Made by a program: the position numbers and the translations under genes. Below, piece after piece: positions 1 to 9,381 of a DNA stretch of 64,000 bases. Below the pieces are notes generated by a model. It was not told where the DNA came from, did not search any database, and saw only the letters and a program-made list of their open reading frames with translations. Origin of the DNA: CBDBIG01 sp965205845 [NCBI: bacterium] (GTDB taxonomy: Bacteria; SAR324); NCBI GenBank assembly GCA_965205845.1, contig CBDBIG010000002.1:310001-374000 (forward strand), in the 5' to 3' direction. How positions within the stretch are numbered: position 1 is the first letter of the stretch; every line of letters starts with the position of its first letter.

Positions 1-1
1 G

Positions 2-1003
2 GGTGGTGTGAGTAAAACAACAACGACATTTAACCTTGGGTGGGCTATGGCTGACTTAGGGTTTAACACTCTCATTGTTGATGCCGATCCTCAATGTAAT
101 TTGACTGGAACCGTATTGGGGTGTAGCGAGATTGGAGACTTAGAAAATTTTTACGATGAAAAACCTAATCGCGATTTATACCATTGTATAGAGGCAATTA
201 TTGAAGGCAAAACAACTGAATTCGAACCACCAAATATAGCGAAAACGGGGAATGCAAATTTATTTTTGCTCGCTGGACATATTAACCTAGGCGCGACTGA
301 GGGAACGCTTGGAGTGGCTTTAAAAACGAGCAAGGCACTACCCGTAATACAAAACCTTCCTGGGCTACTGAACACCGTAATAAGAAAGACAGCCACGCAG
401 AATGCAATTGATCTTGTGCTCGTTGACATGAGTCCTAGCATTGGTGCTTTAAATCAATGCGTTCTAATGGGGAGCGATTTTTTTATTATTCCGACATCCC
501 CCGACTATTATTGCGACCAAGCAATGTGGTCCTTATCAAAAACACTGCCCGAATGGAACAAGGAGATTGAACCGTTCAAAGAGACGGCACTGCAAAGGAG
601 TTTCCCCAAAAACCCTCCAAAATTTATAGGTACTATTTCTCAAAACTACCGTCCTCGAAACAGTGCCCCGGCAAGTGCATATCAAGCATGGATTGACAAA
701 ATACAAAAAACAACCGTCGATTTGTTAATTCCAGCATTAAATAGTGTAGGGATGGCAATTACAAGAGCAGATTTTCAAACCTCATGTCCAAAAGGTATTC
801 CGTACAATCTGGCAAGTATTCCTGACTTTAATTCATTGATTGCTCTTTCTCAAAAAAATAAAACCCCCATCTTTGCATTAAGTGAGAAGCAAATTGGTCA
901 CACAGGAATCGTTTTGCAAAAGATGGAGGCGAGTAGAGACAATTTCCGTGGCCAATTTACGCGCCTCGCAAAAGACGTGTCTAAATTGGTGGGTTTAAAA
1001 TAG
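2..1003 (+). CDS. ParA/Soj-family P-loop ATPase, 5' end outside window
   Basis: The reading frame is already open at base 2 and begins inside the deviant Walker A motif (GGVSKTTTTFNLGWAM), so the true start lies upstream and the protein is at least 333 residues. The Walker A' region follows (LIVDADPQCNLTG), then a DMSPSIGALNQ segment typical of ParA/MinD ATPases. Family members bind ATP as dimers and position plasmids, chromosome origins or other cargo. No ParB or parS is visible because the upstream side is missing. The chromosomal Soj motif is usually KGGVGKTT; here Ser replaces the second Gly, as in many orphan ParA proteins. The exact cargo is unknown. Confidence 0.85.
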   Translation, partial: GGVSKTTTTFNLGWAMADLGFNTLIVDADPQCNLTGTVLGCSEIGDLENFYDEKPNRDLYHCIEAIIEGKTTEFEPPNIAKTGNANLFLLAGHINLGATEGTLGVALKTSKALPVIQNLPGLLNTVIRKTATQNAIDLVLVDMSPSIGALNQCVLMGSDFFIIPTSPDYYCDQAMWSLSKTLPEWNKEIEPFKETALQRSFPKNPPKFIGTISQNYRPRNSAPASAYQAWIDKIQKTTVDLLIPALNSVGMAITRADFQTSCPKGIPYNLASIPDFNSLIALSQKNKTPIFALSEKQIGHTGIVLQKMEASRDNFRGQFTRLAKDVSKLVGLK

Positions 1004-1121
1004 AACGGTACTTGAATCAAGGATGATCTAGATAAAATCTACTGATGATTTTGAAAAAACCTTACATGAGACTGATGCCACACGCCCATGTACAAAGTGG
1101 GAAGGGGGCTTAAAAAAGAGG

Positions 1122-1580
1122 ATGTTTCCCGGTTATTTAATTTTGAAAGCCATTCATGTGATCGGCATCATTTCGTGGATGGCGGGTTTGCTCTATTTGT
1201 TTCGCCTGTATGTGTACCACCGCGATGAAAGGAACAAGGAGGTTAAAGAGCGTTTTTGCGTGATGGAATACCGTCTATGGATGACCATCACCGTCCCCGC
1301 TGCATGGGTAAGTGCTGCCACGGGTTTGCTTATGGTGGCGTGGCGTGGCTGCGCCTTACTGGCTCAGGGCTGGTTCACAGCCAAGCTGGTGCTGGTGGTG
1401 CTCATGCTGGTGGTACATGGGGTGGCAGGGGGATTGCGCAGGCGGTTTATTCAAGCACCTTACCCCTTCTCTTCACGATTTTTGCGGATTTTGAACGAAG
1501 CTCCAACGCTGTTAATGGTTGGAATTGTTTTTCTGGTGATTCTTCAGCCTCAATGGTGGCTGTGGTCTTGCGCAAACTAA
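1122..1580 (+). CDS. hemJ: HemJ protoporphyrinogen IX oxidase (UPF0093/CopD-like)
   Basis: A 152-residue integral membrane protein with about four hydrophobic segments. It carries the HemJ hallmarks: the N-terminal KAIHVIGIISWMAGLLYLFR segment with its conserved His, then VYHRDE, and a conserved EAPTLLMVGIV segment near the end. HemJ oxidises protoporphyrinogen IX to protoporphyrin IX in the inner membrane, the penultimate step of haem synthesis. Length matches the family (about 140-180). An A/G-rich stretch (aaaaaagagg) precedes the ATG. The last 134 bases overlap, on the opposite strand, the 3' end of the neighbouring DNA methyltransferase. Confidence 0.87.
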   Translation: MFPGYLILKAIHVIGIISWMAGLLYLFRLYVYHRDERNKEVKERFCVMEYRLWMTITVPAAWVSAATGLLMVAWRGCALLAQGWFTAKLVLVVLMLVVHGVAGGLRRRFIQAPYPFSSRFLRILNEAPTLLMVGIVFLVILQPQWWLWSCAN

Positions 1581-3159
1581 AACTGCGCTCACCGCTCCTG
1601 CCCCTGCTCCCACCACGCGATCCAAAACTACGCTCACCGCCCCCGTCTTTGCCTTCGTCGTGCCCATGGTGGGGCGAACCAAATTTTCTTTCAACCTCCC
1701 TCGGGGTTGGCAAGGCAGCAAAGGTGTCATCTTCCCCGTCCACACCGCCCGTATGCCGTGGCTTATCTAACCCTTGGTGACGGCCGTTTTGACGCCACAC
1801 CTGAATGATATCTTGGCTTGGGCGACCGGTGGGCTCCTTAGGCATTTCTTTTGCCAGTAACTGTGCATCGGTTGAGGAGGCATTGCTAAAACTTCTGCGC
1901 TTAAAATGCAGCACATGCTCCCACTTGCCGCGTTCACCAAAGGCCAAGCGTTCATGGCTTGAAAAAACGCGCCTCCGAATGGAGCCGATGCCGGTCATTT
2001 CCCATAGGTCGTCTGAAGCGACCTCGTACAACGCCTGTGCACCGTTTACCCCTTGCACTTGCGTATTGTTTTCGTTAGAGGATATCCAATCGCCAATTAC
2101 CAAGAACACGTCCCCCTCAGCAGACACCACGCGGGCAAGGGTGCTGAAAATAGTGGTAAAGTCTTGGCGCCACTGCTGTGAGGCATGCCGATGGCGGCGC
2201 TTGGGGGTAATTTCTTGCTGATGCAAAGGCTTGGTGGCATACCCCAGCCACGCCATGCGTAGCCAATGCTGATGATGGTAGTCATACACTCCAGGATAAG
2301 GTGGACTTGAAACCACACGCTGCACTTCCCCCCATTTTAAGGTGGGCAACAAACGGGAATCTTCCACCAATAAACGCGGTTGTACAAAGCCTGGAGGCGT
2401 CAAGCGCCTAAGCGCCACTTGGGCTCGGGTTAAGCGTTGGCAGGTGGCCACAATATGGCGCGTAACCGCCCCTTTTGGGTAGTTGGTATTTTTGCGTTGT
2501 TCACCTGCGGTGTTGGGTTGCCCTCCTCCCGCTGCAAAATGCGAAAATTTTACCACCACACTCGAGAGCACGGCACGCAGGCTCTCTTTGGCGGCACTGG
2601 TATGTAGGTTGTCAATTAAGCGTAACCATTGGGACAGTTCGGCCATGACATGGGGTGCATGATGCGGGGCTATGCGAGCCAAGCTCCGGCGTTCATAACG
2701 GGGAATGCGTCCTTCGCCCCCTTTGCTGCGCATCAGCAAGCTTTCCACCTCACCTGCCATCGATCTTGTCAAGTCGCATAAAGTGTCCGCTTGCTTGATA
2801 CTGCGCATGCGGACCCGCTCGTTGGTTACGAGGCGTCCAATGGGGTTCATGTCGTTACCTATCGCCTGCCAACCTGCCAAAAGGGCTTCCACAATAGCCG
2901 TACCGCCACCCATAAATGGGTCACACATCACCTGCGAGGCGGCATTGTTATGGCTTAACAAGGTGCGTGGTAAACATGGGTGAAAACGCCCAGGGTAAGC
3001 ATGAAAGCCGTGGGTAAAGGCGTAGCCCATGGCTTGCGCTTGACGAGGAGGGGGAATACGCAACGCCTTCAAAAGCAAGGCACCATCGGGCCCCTCGCTA
3101 TGTTCGGCCAAATTGCTTTGCGAGAACGCAATGCGCTTGGTGGATGGACGGAGTTGCAT
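1447..3159 (-). CDS. SAM-dependent DNA methyltransferase (orphan, amino-methylase type)
   Basis: The 570-residue product has the N-terminal FHAYPGRFHPCLPRTLL block that precedes motif I in TRM11-like DNA methylases, then the SAM-binding motif I (CDPFMGGGTAIVEALLAG, about residues 78-95), and later the catalytic motif IV SSPPYPGVYDY (about residue 285). Motif I before SPPY indicates an exocyclic-amino methylase, N4-cytosine or N6-adenine. No restriction endonuclease lies beside it, so it looks like an orphan. The last 130 or so residues are low-complexity, rich in Arg, Gly and Ser, and run antisense through the end of hemJ. That tail may be a recent read-through extension. The catalytic part is secure; the target sequence is unknown. 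Confidence 0.8.
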   Translation of the reverse strand: MQLRPSTKRIAFSQSNLAEHSEGPDGALLLKALRIPPPRQAQAMGYAFTHGFHAYPGRFHPCLPRTLLSHNNAASQVMCDPFMGGGTAIVEALLAGWQAIGNDMNPIGRLVTNERVRMRSIKQADTLCDLTRSMAGEVESLLMRSKGGEGRIPRYERRSLARIAPHHAPHVMAELSQWLRLIDNLHTSAAKESLRAVLSSVVVKFSHFAAGGGQPNTAGEQRKNTNYPKGAVTRHIVATCQRLTRAQVALRRLTPPGFVQPRLLVEDSRLLPTLKWGEVQRVVSSPPYPGVYDYHHQHWLRMAWLGYATKPLHQQEITPKRRHRHASQQWRQDFTTIFSTLARVVSAEGDVFLVIGDWISSNENNTQVQGVNGAQALYEVASDDLWEMTGIGSIRRRVFSSHERLAFGERGKWEHVLHFKRRSFSNASSTDAQLLAKEMPKEPTGRPSQDIIQVWRQNGRHQGLDKPRHTGGVDGEDDTFAALPTPREVERKFGSPHHGHDEGKDGGGERSFGSRGGSRGRSGERSFSLRKTTATIEAEESPEKQFQPLTALELRSKSAKIVKRRGKVLE

Positions 3160-3553
3160 AAAAGCCTATTGTGTACGCTTGCAGCGGTATCAAGCAACGG
3201 ATGATGGCCATCAATATAAAAATGAAAGTACGAACGCGACTTAAACAAAAGGTGCGCAACATACCATGGGCATCTTGCAGCCAAGGGTACAAACACCATT
3301 CATACCCAAAAGCATTTTTAAAAAACGCCTTCGCCTGTTGTCCACCCAAGGACATGTAAGCCTCCCTTCTGTGTAACAACCACCCATGAGGCAGCTCGCA
3401 GGAGGTGCGAAAAGCACACCGCAGGCTTTACAGACAACGCCGTGCGGCCAGCATAGCACAGGTCAGATGCTAAAAACAGGCGTGTCTTGCGGAGGGGGTT
3501 GAAGCCCCACGAAACAGCCCCCCCTTGCGGGCGTGTAATGCGGTGCTTCGAGG
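3160..3553. other. Intergenic region, no supported gene
   Basis: This 394-base gap lies upstream of the minus-strand methyltransferase. Open frames exist on both strands, including a minus-strand frame from about 3355 reading MSLGGQQAKAFFKNAFGYEW, but none has a recognisable domain or a convincing ribosome binding site. It should contain the promoter for the methyltransferase. Confidence 0.4.
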
Positions 3554-3895
3554 CTAGTTTTGGGGCTCATTTGTGTGAGCATTGGCTTGGCTTAGCAAGG
3601 CATCAATGGCGTTGGCCAGCTGAACGTCTTTTAGGGTGAGACCTTGGGCATCGTGGGTATGCAAGGAGATGCGTACACGTTGATAGGTGTTTTCCCAAGT
3701 GGGGTGATGGTTCATGCTTTCTGCCAGCATGGCCACTTGGGTTATAAAACCAAAAGCCTGTTTAAAATTAGAAAAGGCGAATTGACGTTGAATACGGTAG
3801 TGCCGTTGGTGAGGTAAGACTTGCCATTGGGGGTGGTTTATGAGAGCAATTTTGACATGGCTTGGGCTAAGTAAGGCGTAATTTAAACGGGGCAT
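3554..3895 (-). CDS. phhB: Pterin-4a-carbinolamine dehydratase
   Basis: A 113-residue protein of the usual family length, with the PCD signature AESMNHHPTWENTYQRVRIS followed by LHTHDAQGLTLKDVQLA. The paired His residues and the later HD are the conserved active-site positions. The enzyme dehydrates 4a-hydroxytetrahydrobiopterin. In bacteria it either recycles the cofactor of phenylalanine hydroxylase or acts as a DCoH-like protein. No phenylalanine hydroxylase gene is in the window, so the partner is unknown. It lies 103 bases downstream of pgsA on the same strand. Confidence 0.85.
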   Translation of the reverse strand: MPRLNYALLSPSHVKIALINHPQWQVLPHQRHYRIQRQFAFSNFKQAFGFITQVAMLAESMNHHPTWENTYQRVRISLHTHDAQGLTLKDVQLANAIDALLSQANAHTNEPQN

Positions 3896-3998
3896 GATGG
3901 TGTAATAAAAAGGATCTTTTTTGGGTTATCTTCTAAAAACAAAAACAACGTTGCGGGTATTGTAATGCTTCGTAAGTGGATTGTGGTGCCTTTTTTTT

Positions 3999-4559
3999 TT
4001 AAGGATTGGAATTTTTGCGGGAATACTGGCGAAGAGCCAGACCCACGTAAACAAGGCAAGAAGCCCAAGCCACCATGACCGCGGCCCACAACAAATAACT
4101 CCCAATCATGCGGGTGGGTATGCCCCATGGTTGTTGATTTAAAATTAAAAAGCCCAAGGCAAAAATCTGCAGCACGGTTTTCAACTTTCCACCAACGTTT
4201 GTAGGCAGTGAAATGCCGTGCAAAACGGCCCCTTGGCGCACGATGGTAATCAGAAACTCGCGCGATAAAATCAGCGCAGAGGCAGGCCCTGATGCATGCC
4301 CGTTCGAGGTAAGCATGACTAGAATGACGGTGATTAAAATTTTGTCCGCAATCGGGTCAAGAAGTTCTCCCAAAGGAGAAACCAGGCCGCGCATACGCGC
4401 AAGGCTACCGTCGATGGCATCGGTCATGGCGGCAAACGTAAAAATCCAAAAAGCCCAACAATTCGCCCAAGGCAGGTTGATATATAAAAATATACCCACC
4501 GCAGGGGCAGCAGCCACACGCGTCCAAGTCAGTAAATTGGGGGTTAGCCAAGCAGGCAT
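3999..4559 (-). CDS. pgsA: CDP-diacylglycerol-glycerol-3-phosphate 3-phosphatidyltransferase
   Basis: A 186-residue membrane enzyme with the CDP-alcohol phosphotransferase signature, D-x2-D-G-x2-A-R-x8-G-x3-D-x3-D, seen as DAIDGSLARMRGLVSPLGEL followed by LDPIADK (about residues 47-73). It opens with the PgsA-like NLLTWTRVAAAPAVG. It makes phosphatidylglycerophosphate from CDP-diacylglycerol and glycerol-3-phosphate at the inner membrane, the committed step to phosphatidylglycerol and cardiolipin. Several further hydrophobic segments follow, as expected. PgsA is the most likely member because of the N-terminal match and length; another CDP-alcohol transferase is less likely. Confidence 0.86.
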   Translation of the reverse strand: MPAWLTPNLLTWTRVAAAPAVGIFLYINLPWANCWAFWIFTFAAMTDAIDGSLARMRGLVSPLGELLDPIADKILITVILVMLTSNGHASGPASALILSREFLITIVRQGAVLHGISLPTNVGGKLKTVLQIFALGFLILNQQPWGIPTRMIGSYLLWAAVMVAWASCLVYVGLALRQYSRKNSNP

Positions 4560-5057
4560 AAAGCATGTCGTGAATGTTTGGTATAAAAGAAAGGGGCGAT
4601 GACGGCTATTAGCCTTGCAAGGTATCGGTTAAACGTGACCGCGATTTTAAGTTCCGTGTTCACAACACGTCCATACAAAACACCCAGCGGACAGCATACA
4701 CAGATTCTATCCATTTGCCTACCGCACGTCAGCAAAATGTGCTCCTTGCGAGCGCAATTGCTGTCAATCCGCATTTGTTTTATTATTTCCATGGATTTAC
4801 GCGTTCACATGTTTTGGCACTGGAATTTTTGTCCTTTTTACGCTGAATGCTTGCTTTTGGATGCCCAAAAGCATGCCATGGATGGGAGTGTGTTACGTGT
4901 CACAGTCCAACGCTGTGGCCAATTTGCGGCGGGTATACAAGTTGAGGTAGAAAAAAGGGCCTTTTTCCTTCGCCCAATAGGTGGGGGACGGATGAAGCCC
5001 TCATGCCCGTTGAGAAGGGGGGGGAATAGGGGCAAAGGTTTTTTTGAGGATGTAGAT
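4560..5057. other. Intergenic region, no supported gene
   Basis: About 500 bases between two minus-strand genes. Short frames on both strands have no recognisable domain. It contains a G-run-rich patch near 4980-5040 (eight consecutive G at about 5019). No terminator with a clear stem and T-tract was found. Confidence 0.4.
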
Positions 5058-5843
5058 TTAATAGGGTGGATCGAGCCCCTGCCAAGGCATGCGGGTAGGA
5101 AGCACGACATGTTGGTCGTTTAGGTGAATTTGCCAGCCGTGGGGACTTTCTTCAGTAGTGGACAACAACTGCCAGCGTAGGTTCTCATGTACCAGCGCAG
5201 GAAGGTTTTGCGGCCCAAAGCGCAAGTAGAGTTGTTCGTTAGGCCCGAGGGAGAGTTTTCTCAGCAAAAAGCATTCTTGATGGCCATGGTTAAACACCGC
5301 CATACAGGTACCACCTTGGTTTTCAAGACGCATTACCCGAAATGGCGGAAGCTGATGGTGCACATAGCGTGCTTCTGTAATACCTGCCACGCATTGTTGA
5401 ATATGATAGCGCCCTATTTCGGCATCAAAGCGGAGCTGCTGCAGAAAATACTGTGCCATGCGCCGCGCAATGGGTTTTTTGCCTAAGTACCATCCCTGGG
5501 CCTTAATGACGATTTCTTCCTGATAAAAAGGTCCCCACAGTGCTAGGTCTTCCGGGGGCTGGCTGGGGGCTGGCTGCTTTTGGCTGTGCCACCAACCCAT
5601 AGGAAAATACGATCCTGCTGGAAAACGGGCTGGATTGGCAAGGCTTTCAAATACACGTAAAATCCACGGCCTTGCCTGTGGAGGTAAGAAAGGGGCATCT
5701 TTGTGCAAAGATTGCATCCGTGCCTGGGTGTAGGGCAACACAAAGTGCTGGCCATGCTTTACCATCACATAGGTCCAATTGGCCAAGAGTTTACTTGCTT
5801 GGGGCAAAAGCATGGGGGCACAAAGCAGATGGGTAAACGGCAA
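5058..5843 (-). CDS. Conserved hypothetical protein, weakly DUF1285-like
   Basis: A soluble-looking protein of 261 residues without signal peptide or membrane segment. Residues about 100-155 (EEIVIKAQGWYLGKKPIARR, then a hydrophobic helix and EIGRYHIQQ) resemble the opening of DUF1285 proteins, where a glycine-tryptophan strand is followed by a phosphorylation-like turn and a second strand. The likeness is from memory and weak. It starts 12 bases after the mrp stop on the same strand and is probably the third gene of a TPR protein-mrp-this gene operon. No catalytic motif is visible and I do not assign a function. Confidence 0.6.
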   Translation of the reverse strand: MPFTHLLCAPMLLPQASKLLANWTYVMVKHGQHFVLPYTQARMQSLHKDAPFLPPQARPWILRVFESLANPARFPAGSYFPMGWWHSQKQPAPSQPPEDLALWGPFYQEEIVIKAQGWYLGKKPIARRMAQYFLQQLRFDAEIGRYHIQQCVAGITEARYVHHQLPPFRVMRLENQGGTCMAVFNHGHQECFLLRKLSLGPNEQLYLRFGPQNLPALVHENLRWQLLSTTEESPHGWQIHLNDQHVVLPTRMPWQGLDPPY

Positions 5844-5855
5844 AGGGCGAAAAAA

Positions 5856-6965
5856 TTACTGCATCGTTTTAAGCAGGGCCTGCGCAATGTTGGTGTAAGC
5901 CACGCTGGCAAGGTGGCCGGGTTGGGCGACGCAAATGGGCACACCCGCATCGCCGCTTTCACGAATGGCCAAATGCAGCGGGGCAGTTCCTAAAAACGTC
6001 ATGCCGCGCTCTTGGCAGGCTTGTACGGTGGTATTTTCGTTAAAAATGGCGGTTTCCTCACCACATTGAGGACACACAAAGCCGCTCATGTTTTCCACCA
6101 TCCCCAGCACGGGTACATCCACTTTTTCAAACATGGCAATGGCCTTAATGGCATCAAGCAAGGCCACGTCTTGAGGGGTCGATACAATAACTGCCCCACT
6201 AATCTCAAGTAATTGAGACAAGGTCAGTTGCACATCGCCGGTTCCCGGGGGTAAGTCAATCACCATCACATCACCCCCCGGCCATGCGGTGTCGCGCAGC
6301 AACTGCTCAAGCACCTGATGCACAATGGGACCGCGCCAAATGGCCGCTGCGGCTTCATCTACCAAATTTCCAAGGGATAACATTGAAATTCCGTGCTGCA
6401 CAATAGGCAAGATGGTTTTTTCCCCTTCTATTTGGGGTTTTTTCCCGCGGACACCCAGCATAATGGGGGCACTGGGTCCGTAAATATCAGCGTCAAATAA
6501 CGACACCTTTAATCCCATTTTCTGGAGTGCCACGGCTAAGTTAATCGACACCGTCGATTTTCCCACCCCACCCTTGCCACTACCCACAACGACAATGGCC
6601 TGATAGTTTTGCAGCAAGGCAGTACGTTCGGGACGGCGTGGCTGTGATCCCTCAAGTGGTGGCTGGGCGGTGCCGTTGGTGGTGGTGGGCAGTTCCACAC
6701 CTTCAAAGCGAACAAGGACCTTTTGAACGCCTTTAATCTTGCGCAAACGGCGCTGTATTTGGCGGGCAAGGCGTTCGTGTTGCGCACTGGCCTGGGGCGC
6801 ACGTACACGCACCACCACCTGACCCGCATTGACCACACACGCGCTAACGGCTTTGGCTTGCAACAAGTTTTTTCCAGGGGTCTCAGGCCAAGGAATGGAA
6901 GCCAATGCATCTTCAAATTGGGCTTCAAGATCTGCTGTTTTTTCGGGCGAAGGCGTTCGAGCCAA
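5856..6965 (-). CDS. mrp: Mrp/ApbC/NBP35-family iron-sulfur cluster carrier ATPase
   Basis: The 369-residue protein has an N-terminal MIP18/DUF59 domain (about residues 12-85), then a deviant Walker A motif GSGKGGVGKSTVSINLAVAL (about 128), an LFDADIYGPSAPIMLG block, VMVIDLPPGTGDVQLTLSQ, and a C-terminal CPQC pair (about 297) that holds a bridging cluster in family dimers. Mrp proteins carry and deliver Fe-S clusters in the cytosol. Length and domain order are typical. It lies 19 bases after the TPR protein gene and 12 bases before the unknown gene, which suggests co-transcription. Confidence 0.93.
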   Translation of the reverse strand: MARTPSPEKTADLEAQFEDALASIPWPETPGKNLLQAKAVSACVVNAGQVVVRVRAPQASAQHERLARQIQRRLRKIKGVQKVLVRFEGVELPTTTNGTAQPPLEGSQPRRPERTALLQNYQAIVVVGSGKGGVGKSTVSINLAVALQKMGLKVSLFDADIYGPSAPIMLGVRGKKPQIEGEKTILPIVQHGISMLSLGNLVDEAAAAIWRGPIVHQVLEQLLRDTAWPGGDVMVIDLPPGTGDVQLTLSQLLEISGAVIVSTPQDVALLDAIKAIAMFEKVDVPVLGMVENMSGFVCPQCGEETAIFNENTTVQACQERGMTFLGTAPLHLAIRESGDAGVPICVAQPGHLASVAYTNIAQALLKTMQ

Positions 6966-6984
6966 GTTTAAGTCCTTGAATATG

Positions 6985-8046
6985 TTATGAGGCTTTGAAA
7001 AAATTGGGATCGGCTGCCAAAATGTCTTGGCGCACCCGATCAGCTTGTGCAGGCCTCTTTAAAAACATGAGGGCAAGGTATTTTTGATGCCATATTTTGG
7101 CATTTTGAGTGGCATCGTGAACAAGGGCTTTTTCAGCAAAATTAAGGGCTTTTTGACCCATTTGCTGACTACCCGCACTGCGTGCTTTGGACAACAATTC
7201 CACCGAGTGCTGGTAATAAAAATTGGCAGCAGCTTGCTCAGGGCGCAGGTTTTGGTGAGAGTAGTCGACGTTTTCTCGTTGCAGCTTTACCAACCTCCCG
7301 GCTGCTTGAACCGTTTGCCCTAAATGCCCCCGATGGAGGAGAGCGGTATAGGTTAACTGCAAGGTATCGCGCTTGTTGAGCACATTTTTTCGCAAAATAT
7401 TTTCTAACACCTTGTAAGACATGGCATCTTTTTTTGTCACCAGCAAAATGCTCCAATTGTAGGCATAGCGCACCAGTGCTTTTCTACCAACATCACGGGC
7501 CATAACGGAACGATTTTCTGCCATCTTCAAAAATACTGCAAGGCTTTGGTCAATACTCTCTTTTTGAGCCTCTTCAAACAACACCACACCCAGCAAATAG
7601 CGTCCTCGTACATTTTCGGTGTCCATTTTTAGCAAGGTACGCAAATCCGCTTTCGCCTCACCAATGCGCCTTAGTTGCCACAAGGTGTAAGCATTGGCGT
7701 ACAGTACCGAGCGCCTTAAGAGGCGCGTTGGCGTTGGGTCTTCCTTGTCAAGCAGGCTTTTTGTTTGCCCAAAAGAAACGATCGAGGAACCATAGTCTTG
7801 ACTTTTGAGTTCTCCCAAGCCTCGCAAATAGTAAAACTCCGCCACACGGATGCGGTCTTGCTTTTTTGAAACGGGTTGCATCACAACCGCTTGGGTGCGC
7901 TTGACCATGCGCTTTTGTTGGGCCTTTACTGCAACCGGCATCATCGCGGCAGTACCCAGCACACCAAAAAAAGCAAAGGCCACGCCCAGCAACCCAGCAC
8001 ACAGGCGCAGAGGCGAAAGAGGATGTGAAAAGCGGCTTGGCATCAA
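6985..8046 (-). CDS. Exported TPR-like protein
   Basis: The 353-residue product begins with a basic stretch and a hydrophobic core (LCAGLLGVAFAFFGVLGTAA) that looks like a signal peptide or anchor, so the rest should be periplasmic. The body is helical with repeated TPR-like pairs, for example RVAEFYYLRGLGELKSQDYG, the block VLYANAYTLWQLRRIGEAKA, and a last pair ending in LFLKRP-type turns and a DPNF motif. No enzymatic motif is present. TPR proteins usually scaffold complexes. It is the first gene of the probable operon with mrp. The partner is unknown. Confidence 0.7.
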   Translation of the reverse strand: MMPSRFSHPLSPLRLCAGLLGVAFAFFGVLGTAAMMPVAVKAQQKRMVKRTQAVVMQPVSKKQDRIRVAEFYYLRGLGELKSQDYGSSIVSFGQTKSLLDKEDPTPTRLLRRSVLYANAYTLWQLRRIGEAKADLRTLLKMDTENVRGRYLLGVVLFEEAQKESIDQSLAVFLKMAENRSVMARDVGRKALVRYAYNWSILLVTKKDAMSYKVLENILRKNVLNKRDTLQLTYTALLHRGHLGQTVQAAGRLVKLQRENVDYSHQNLRPEQAAANFYYQHSVELLSKARSAGSQQMGQKALNFAEKALVHDATQNAKIWHQKYLALMFLKRPAQADRVRQDILAADPNFFKAS

Positions 8047-8416
8047 ACGACCTTCAAAAAAATCACAAAATTAACTAAGGAAACACGGCAAGGTGGCTCG
8101 GCAAGGACCACCAAGCACCCAAAAACCACGGGGTTAACTGCAAAAACAAGCCAGTATGGTTACGTGTATCAAGATGGTGTCCCATTGTAAAGGCTCTTTT
8201 TATGCATGCGGGCACCCTAATAGAACCTATGAATCGGTCTGCCAGACCCCAAGCTCCCAAAACAAACCTTGGCAGGTTTACTAAGCGGATGTGTTTCGTT
8301 TTAGGCAAAAAAAGCGTGCCCCAGGAGTACCATGGGTTTTGCGTTGATGTTGCCCGTTAGTGCTTTTGCCAAGCCACCTTAAAAACAGGTTACAAGGCAT
8401 CCATTTTGAGAATCTT
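8047..8416. other. Intergenic region upstream of the TPR-mrp operon
   Basis: A 370-base gap between the 3' end of mlaF and the start of the TPR gene, both on the minus strand. Open frames here lack protein character. It must hold the promoter of the TPR-mrp operon, but no clear -35/-10 pair or terminator stem was identified. Confidence 0.4.
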
Positions 8417-9226
8417 TCAATAAGGTCCGTTCGTACTGCCTTGCAAAAATTGTTGCAAAATAGGATTGTCGTTTTTAGTCATGTCTTTGGGGGATCCACG
8501 GGCGATAATCTCCCCCCTATAAAGCATACACATTTGATCTGCAATGGTCATGCTATTTTGTAAATGGTGTGAAATCACAATACAAGTAATCCCAACCTTA
8601 TCACGCATCTCCATAATAAGTTCCCCAATTGCGGTCGTCGTAATGGGATCTAACCCCGATTCGGGCTCATCAAACAGCAGAATTTTGGGTTTTAACATCA
8701 TGGCACGTGCGACCCCCACGCGTTTTTTCATCCCACCCGAGAGTTCGGCAGGAAATTTTTCCTCCACCCCAGGGAGGCCTACGCGGCTGAGGTTTTGGTG
8801 AACTTGTTCTGCAATCTCATCTTCTTTCAATTTGCTGTGTTCACGCAGCGGAAAAGCACAATTTTCATACACACTCATCGAATCGAACAGGGCTGCAAAT
8901 TGGAAGGCCATTCCAATTTTTTTTCGTACTTTCATGCGCACCCGCGCATTCATTTGGCTGACTTCCTCGCCATCCACCCAAATCTCTCCTGCATCGGGAG
9001 AAATAAAGCCCATAATCAGTTTCAACAAGGTAGATTTGCCATGCCCCGACCCCCCCATGACCACGGTTACCTGTTGGCGCATCGCGTGCAGGTCAATTTT
9101 TTTGAGTACAGATTGACCACCAAAGTTTTTCACCACCTGATGCAAATGCACCATGGCGTGTTCTTTTTTGGGGGCACTCCTTTTGGGCGTATTTTTTTCA
9201 GCATTGGCAATGGGGGTGGAATTCAT
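8417..9226 (-). CDS. mlaF: ABC transporter ATPase, MlaF/Mkl type (lipid transport)
   Basis: This is an ABC ATP-binding subunit with Walker A GGSGHGKST, the family-specific signature ELSGGMKKRVGVARA, Walker B ILLFDEPESGLDP and the H-loop ISHH. The GGMKKRV form is characteristic of ATPases for Mce/Mla systems, which move phospholipids between the membranes. The frame stays open upstream to a GTG at 9382 that overlaps the uvrA stop by one base, but those 52 codons look non-coding. I prefer the ATG at 9226 (MNSTPIANAEKN), or possibly 9154. MlaE and MlaD partners, often adjacent in other genomes, are absent here. Confidence 0.87.
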   Translation of the reverse strand: MNSTPIANAEKNTPKRSAPKKEHAMVHLHQVVKNFGGQSVLKKIDLHAMRQQVTVVMGGSGHGKSTLLKLIMGFISPDAGEIWVDGEEVSQMNARVRMKVRKKIGMAFQFAALFDSMSVYENCAFPLREHSKLKEDEIAEQVHQNLSRVGLPGVEEKFPAELSGGMKKRVGVARAMMLKPKILLFDEPESGLDPITTTAIGELIMEMRDKVGITCIVISHHLQNSMTIADQMCMLYRGEIIARGSPKDMTKNDNPILQQFLQGSTNGPY

Positions 9227-9381
9227 GGCAAAGTGGGCGGCGTTACCCAACAGGGGCAGATTTTTAAAGGCGAATGGGTGTCGCAAAAAAGAGGATATGC
9301 ACAAGGGTCCCCGGCTAGCATTTGAAAAACGGGTTTTCCGTGTTGATGCGTGGGTGGATAAACCGAGTGCAGCACCACGCA

